DNA from: Zhengitettix transpicula
Lineage: Eukaryota; Arthropoda; Insecta; Orthoptera; Tetrigidae
Reading direction: 5' to 3'
Assembly: GCA_037074705.1 (NCBI GenBank)
Contig: CM073591.1
Span: 80,396,532-80,460,531 of the forward strand
Length of the DNA stretch: 64,000 nucleotides
The translations under genes were made by a program, and so were the position numbers. A model generated the notes under the pieces. It searched no databases, had not been told where the DNA came from, and saw only the letters and a program-made list of their open reading frames with translations. This document shows positions 58,675-64,000 of the stretch, one piece after another. Position 1 is the stretch's first letter. Each line of letters opens with the position of its first letter.

Positions 58675-59120
58675 TCATGGTACAAGTCAATTTTGGCATT
58701 ATTACACCAGTAACGAATTAAGAAGAACATTATGTAGCACGTAAGAGATTTTATATAAAATTTAATGAACATAAAAATGTTGTATTTGAGAGTAAAGTCC
58801 TATAAATTCGGATCGCAATGCGTCTCGATAGTACATTTACGCGTTTTCCGAGGTCACAGACATTTCTACTGATACATTATACTTATATAGGCTCGCTAAC
58901 AGCCACCAAATAGCAACAATAATTATGTAAATTTAGTTCCAATTATATGTTGTCCGCTGATATTAATTACAAATACTGAAATATTTATAATAGAACACGA
59001 ATATTTATGAAAATTTTTTGAGAAAAAATCATAAAAACAACAGGGTTAGTGGTTCCATATTCCAACATTTAATATTATTTTGTCATTATATGAGATGGAG
59101 TTGAGCTTTTGGAACTATTC
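58675..59120. other. AT-rich sequence, nothing recognised
   Basis: No frame or structure was recognised before the TA microsatellite. Confidence 0.4.
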
Positions 59121-59123
59121 ACT

Positions 59124-59126
<3 letters not shown>

Positions 59127-59176
<50 letters not shown>
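59127..59176. repeat. (TA)25 microsatellite
   Basis: Fifty bases of uninterrupted TA, able to fold on itself. Confidence 0.97.
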
Positions 59177-59179
<3 letters not shown>

Positions 59180-61215
59180 AAACAAACTTTAAATGGTAAA
59201 AGGTCCATAAATTTAAAATAAATAGTCTCCGGATAAACTTCAGCCTGATGTTAAAGTAACGTAATTTGAAACAGAACGATGATTATAAAAGTCTCAACTC
59301 TCTTTAAACTTCACAACAACAGTAAGACAATACTTGTTCCCAGATTTTCGACCCAAGTCTATAAGAAAATTTTCGCTTAATTTCTGTCTCAAAACTTCCT
59401 TTTGATACACTTTGCGCTACACGGGCTATTACTTGTTTAATTTAATTTTAATTGTCTTTTCATTCTCCCTGCATCGTAAAACCACGATTTGTTAGGCTAA
59501 ATCTCAAATTTTCGACATGGGCTTAGGTCTCTGGATAACTAATGATTATTGTAGTAAAATCATCTAAGAAAATTAAGTGCAGCGAATGATTTATCAATAA
59601 AACTACCGTAATTACCTAATCGGTAAATAAGAAAACCGTTCTCCGTAATTTTCTTCCTGTGTAATTTTCTACCTTTGTTGTTTTTTTGTCAATACCTTAG
59701 GAGAATTTTAAGACTGGAGCAGTAACTCCGTATATTCTTTCCAAGGTTCACAAAGCGTAAGTAATCCTCAAGGTTTTGACACTTCAACTCTCAGATGGGA
59801 ACGTTCTCAAAATCGACGCAAGATCAAAGTTCGCGGGTGTTACCGTAATTATTTCTAAACCCTCTCAAGGCTCTTGTTAACTCTTAAAAACTACAGAAAG
59901 AGAGACGTCGGTTCGCAATTACCGCCCCAGCGCGGACTGACTGCAATAAAAATAGAGGAAAGGAAATCTTCCTCATGACCATATTCGAAACGATTCTGCA
60001 CATGTTTGTTTTCAATTAACTGCTGGATGTAGTGTAAACATCAGTATGGAAATCTCATTTGTTTTTTATTCACTAACTGTCTCTACGCTCTTTCTCCACT
60101 CTACCTCGATCTCTCTCCGCCTCTCGCACTTTCCACGAGAATCGAAAAACACGAGTTCATTTTTTAAATTTCCGGTTTCTATCTATTTATCATTCTCCTT
60201 TCCTCTTCCGCAGTTCTTTTGAGGTTTATGAGTAGCACGCCCGACTTCTTCATGATATCGTTTGATATAATGAATAATTAAAACTGCACAACTCCGCACC
60301 GCTATTCATTTCCGCTAAGGTATTGCTAAGTATGCAGAGTTAAGAACTCTGCTGATAATTTAGTGCATTAAATGTAGTCTGACGGCAACTTTACATCTAA
60401 AAGAACAGTAATAGTTTCACCCGAACTCTATGGAGTATTACGATAAATTTATCGTCAAAGCGCAGCGATGTCACGACGATGTAAAAACGAATGGTTATGA
60501 ACTATAGAAAAAGACCCGCGCTTTCCCAATAAAACTCTGCTATTTATTCGCCGCATTGAAAATATATAATTTCTTTAAACACCAACTCTTCCACTCCTTC
60601 CCACGAAATTGCTAGTATTGTTTTTCCCAACCAGTGTTTGTTCCTGCATCGTACGTAATAAATGCAAAAGTGTTTAAGGATGTTCCTGGAACTTTGTTCT
60701 ACCCCGTCCGTCCGTATAGAATTCCAGAATTAAACTCGGCGACTTCCATTAGCCAGGATTACACAGCAATTTCGATTTTATTACGTTATTTTTATGAAAT
60801 ACCCCTGCACCCTCAACCACTACGGAGGGTCCACTACGATGCCAAAATGGGTTGAAATTATACAATATAAACATTTTCACAGACCCTATATATTATATGG
60901 AGCCCGAAAAACTAATTATTGTACCCTGATATCTGCTGTTCACCCCAAGGAAGTTGCCTAACGTTTAGAGAAGCAAACAAAAACCTTCGCAGGCGTGCGC
61001 AAAACTCATCAAAAATTCATTGCAATCGTATAAATGTAACGCATACCGAACAAAGATACATTTATTTATATATTTCATATATATATAGACAAATCTTCCT
61101 ACGTTACTTACCTTACACTTTCAGGTGATTAGACCAACAAACACGCACAGTTGTTCTGTTCCACTCGATACGTATTGATCGGTATTAAAATATTTTTTGC
61201 AAAGAATTACTGAAT
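59180..61215. other. Mostly AT-rich, unassigned
   Basis: Two plus-strand frames (60634-60855, 60919-61128) are unrecognised. A CT-rich strip at about 60070-60130 has no frame. Confidence 0.3.
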
Positions 61216-61221
61216 GTATTG

Positions 61222-61241
61222 TGATGATTTTCGGCTCATCA
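61222..61241 (-). other. TGATGA/TCATCA hairpin with CTGATGA and GAAA
   Basis: The minus strand reads CTGATGAGCCGAAAATCATC. The exact hammerhead core boxes CTGATGA and GAAA are present, but only GCC-type bases separate them, too few for a stem II. The alternative TGATGA/TCATCA hairpin is perfect. Probably a deleted or unrelated motif. Confidence 0.3.
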
Positions 61242-61249
61242 GAACACAC

Positions 61250-63170
61250 TGGAATAATATCGAGTCATATGTAGATTTCTAATGGGATTTGATTAATTAC
61301 ATATAATCAATTATGGAAAACTATCAATCAAATATTAATTCTATATTCTGAGGGCTTGAACATAGAGATAAGAGAAATCATTTTGCATACATAAGTTAAA
61401 CAGTTGATTTATATCTGGATTACGATAGCTCTGTCACAGTAAGTATTAGATTCCGTTTCCTGCTCTGGCCAAGTTACGCGTGCATTGACGCAGAATTACC
61501 GGAAGCTTCGTGATGCGTGCAGGTCAACCGCGGATCACGTGTCTGGCTAGACAGGGAACGATCTGGCGGCTTCATGCCTGCGACAGGGTTGTTAATCACT
61601 TCAGGGATCTTGCGGACGGACTCTCCTCTCAACACTGTCGTTATCAAACGATCCCATTCACGTAATGTCCGTCCAAATTCACCACATCGCTACAACTCCT
61701 AAAACCGAACCAGTGTCGCCAGTGTCAAGCACTTCTTACTGTCATGGATACCCCGCAATTTGCAAATAAATTCGATGACCCTGGTCATAGTCAGATTCCT
61801 TTAAGGTAATACACATTCGAATTTAATTTCGCCTTCAAATGATTAAATTAGCGCTTGAATTCGCACTTTTTCATGGTTCACGAATTCACCAAACCGGAAA
61901 ATATTTTTTAATTAATTTCTTCTTACAACGCTGTTAATAGCCAATATAATTTATGGCACAGTATTAGGAAAATGAAGGATGGAAGATTAATGGACGAAAG
62001 GTTACTTAAGACACTGTCGAAATTAAAATTATCCTATACGTCACAGTTTAAATTCTGTAAATGTGTCTAAGACGTTAGTCCTTAAAATCGCAGTGACATA
62101 GAAAAGTTCAAATTTTGAATATTTTCAAAAACCTGCAAACTATTTATCTGATAATAATAAATCGTTTAAACGTTGAGTTCTTTAATCTTCATAAAAATGA
62201 ATAATTATTCTGTTTAAATTGGAACGCTGAAGTAGGAACATAGTGAAACTCATTTTCTATAAATAAATGAAACTTATTTTATATATCTTTCAGCAGTTGT
62301 CATACTTTTATTTGATTAAGAATTTAAGGTTGCTTGTATTTATCTTAGTTTCGTACATAGTTTCATATTTACGTAGTTTCCCTTGTTATTGCTTAATTCG
62401 GTTGTTCCAAAGTTATCAATCAATAATTGACAGATATTACAAAATGTTGCAAAGAATTTTAAGATTAATTTAATCGAATAATTCGATAACATCTCACATA
62501 ATTTTACAAATATTTTTCACTATCATGACGTATTTCTGTTTTTATCTGAACGGAAGGGAAGTGCAAATTTGATTTTGACGAACCGTGACGTGTCGCTCTG
62601 AACTGCCGCCAATTACACTTGGCCTTGCTCAATTTTAGAAGGAGCAATTGTGCACAATGGCGACGACAACGCGCGGATAAACGTGAAAACCCACATAGAG
62701 TCGCAAATCGAGGTTGATAAATCGTTACGTAACCAATGTTCGACAGTTTCGACTATTGTTTTACTGAACCATATTCGTTACACTGTTCCCATTTATTATT
62801 TAAGTGTCCTGGAGTATAATAAATAGTCACACTTATTTGATAAAGACTTTTTCCTTCCACAATGTCTATTAAATATATTTTAACAGCAAGAACACTTCCT
62901 GTCATAGTTTTTTAGCTGTAATCTGCGACTTTTCCATGTACTACGTTTTTGATTAAATACAACATTTATTTTTTACCTCTAATCTTTTAAAACAATTCAT
63001 GTGTGCTAAAAGAAGCCGGTTGACTCATTAAACTTAGTTCCAGGCGTCTTATTCCAAATGAAGAATACCAAATTTTTTAATATAAAGTTCAATGTCATAT
63101 GAATCGTAGAAAAAGCAATTAATAGAAAATATTTTTCATTGGTTTCTGAAGTACCTAAATAATTATACTT
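61250..63170. other. Unassigned, with GC-richer strips
   Basis: GC-richer non-repetitive strips at about 61440-61700 (with a 61-codon frame, 61517-61702) and 62560-62740 stand out from AT-rich flanks. No gene or repeat was recognised in either. Confidence 0.25.
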
Positions 63171-63177
63171 CCCAGAA

Positions 63178-63387
63178 ATGAGTCGGAGCCGCTCCATAAC
63201 AGGAGCTTGCTCTTCGACTCCCGCTTCTTGCGAAGAGTCGTCACTGAGAGTCGATCAAAAGGAGATTTTTGCTCTTGAACTAGCCGAGAGCTGGCGCACT
63301 GTGGTGGAGGGGATGTCGCTCAAGGAGCGGATTGCTGCACAGAGGCGTTTTACCCTGTATGGCTCTTCGGAGTCATTCGCTCCTTAG
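63178..63387 (+). CDS. Short ORF with a possible BESS-like motif
   Basis: Reads MSRSRSITGACSSTPASCEE, then a stretch beginning QKEIFALELAESWRTVVEGM and continuing SLKERIAAQRRF. The spacing F-A-x-x-L-A ... M-x-x-x-x-x-x-A-x-x-x-F resembles the BESS motif found near the C-terminus of insect MADF-type DNA-binding proteins, and such proteins often end soon after it, as here. The match is weak and short. No upstream MADF exon was found. The DNA is GC-rich and contains repeated GAGTCG/CGCTCC words. Could be a last exon, a transposon fragment or chance. Confidence 0.2.
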   Translation: MSRSRSITGACSSTPASCEESSLRVDQKEIFALELAESWRTVVEGMSLKERIAAQRRFTLYGSSESFAP

Positions 63388-63415
63388 TTCTCCGCTCCTT
63401 AGTTCTCCGCTCCTC
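63379..63415 (+). repeat. 15-bp tandem repeat
   Basis: The unit CGCTCCTTAGTTCTC occurs twice and begins a third time (CGCTCCT), spanning the stop codon of the ORF at 63178-63387. Confidence 0.85.
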
Positions 63416-63419
63416 GAAA

Positions 63420-63890
63420 GTCGTTCGTGTGATCAACTCTCCCCGAAGCGACTCATCTCTACAGTACTTCCTTATTAGTTAATAATTAACAACGAAATTT
63501 CACCAATCTACTTGAAACCTAACTAAAGGTTTATAATTGATGTCGTGGTACTACACTCGGATTCCTTCTCAGCTGTGTATTGGAGAATCAAAGATCTTGA
63601 GCATTCCAAAAGTTTTGCCAACCGACTCTCTTCTTCCAGGCTTTTAATCGTGTCGAATCCGATTATTGTGTCTCGGTTTTATTCTATGATGTAAAACCTT
63701 AATTTATTAATTTTGTATACAACTGTAAATGGTTAATACTGGTCACATTTATGTTTAAGCGTTAATTTTCATTTATAACACATTTCACTTCAATTATATA
63801 CATCCAAATAGAACTAAACATATACACATCATCGTAAATATCATTAAATATTCTCCAGATTTCAATACATTTTGTAAACTTAAATTTTGT
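63420..63890. other. AT-rich sequence, nothing recognised
   Basis: No useful frame or repeat recognised before the terminal hammerhead-like core. Confidence 0.4.
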
Positions 63891-63896
63891 TAATAC

Positions 63897-63919
63897 CTGA
63901 AGATGGTTCACACCAGAAA
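63897..63919 (+). ncRNA. Hammerhead-like core with perfect stem II
   Basis: CTGAAGA (63897-63903) is followed directly by TGGT-TCAC-ACCA (a perfect 4-bp stem with a 4-nt loop) and GAAA (63916-63919). No extra base separates the core from stem II here, so this is the closest match to the canonical CUGANGA-stem II-GAAA arrangement, although the first stem pair is U-A rather than G-C. A stem III and cleavage site are not clear in the AT-rich sequence that follows. Confidence 0.5.
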
Positions 63920-64000
63920 TAAATCAAGTTGTGTAATAAATAAAATAATTATCGAAACTTATGGATATTTTAACCATCTTTGGTTTTTTATATCATCGCG

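Noticed and set aside
61222..61241. Exact CTGATGA...GAAA hammerhead core
   Set aside because: Too few bases separate the boxes to form stem II, and a perfect TGATGA/TCATCA hairpin explains the sequence better.
1..64000. CRISPR arrays, bacterial operons, rRNA genes, phage or plasmid origins
   Set aside because: No regularly spaced repeats with unique spacers, no ribosome-binding-site-led operons and no rRNA-like sequence; composition and repeats are those of an animal genome.

Overview
This window looks like AT-rich, gene-poor nuclear DNA from an arthropod, most likely an insect. I could not identify one complete host gene, rRNA or functional tRNA in it. The insect call rests on the mobile-element remnants: a mariner transposase fragment, at least two Penelope-like element (PLE) GIY-YIG endonuclease fragments, a tRNA-derived SINE, and several dispersed non-coding repeat families. 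The style of these repeats reminds me of cockroach and termite genomes, but that is only an impression. Nearly all open frames are short, lie in GC-richer patches, and overlap on both strands.

Layout. 0-2.3 kb: two insertions of a poly-A retroposon family (here called R1) and a dead mariner transposase. 2.3-9.8 kb: mostly AT-rich sequence with a hammerhead-like motif, one possible coding exon (6.0-6.3 kb, minus strand), a 160-190 bp direct repeat and a homeodomain-site cluster. 9.87-11.43 kb: a decayed PLE with an inverted hammerhead-like end, a GIY-YIG fragment, a run of three tight hairpins and an opposite-orientation hammerhead-like end. 11.4-19.6 kb: nothing recognised. 19.7-23.4 kb: PLE-like terminal sequence, a second R1 copy, a 176-codon unrecognised ORF and copy 1 of repeat X. 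25.1 kb: the best stem-II hairpin of the hammerhead-like set. 26.75-27.59 kb: a second PLE, minus strand, inside an inverted repeat. 32.1-32.3 kb: a foldback (MITE-like) element. 34.2-35.8 kb: a degenerate minisatellite and a possible regulatory block. 38.97-41.24 kb: a long interrupted inverted repeat, followed by the tRNA-derived SINE. 45.96-46.18 kb: a PLE end with a 40-bp, 39/40-identical inverted repeat. 47.5-53 kb: repeat Y, a GT microsatellite, a third R1 copy, a CRE-like cluster and GC-rich patches. 54.8-59.2 kb: homopolymer G and C runs, paired hammerhead-like motifs, repeat X copy 2 and a TA microsatellite. 63-64 kb: a short ORF with a possible BESS-like motif and a last hammerhead-like core.

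The unifying theme is PLE activity. Motifs of the form CTGANGA - hairpin - GAAAC, the hammerhead ribozyme core layout, recur through the window, and several sit head-to-head as inverted pairs. Two loci also keep GIY-YIG endonuclease code of one family. Hammerhead motifs in PLE terminal repeats are established knowledge. The inverted arrangements and the several distinct stem-II versions seen here are the part most worth following up. Boundaries and identities given below were read by eye and are approximate.
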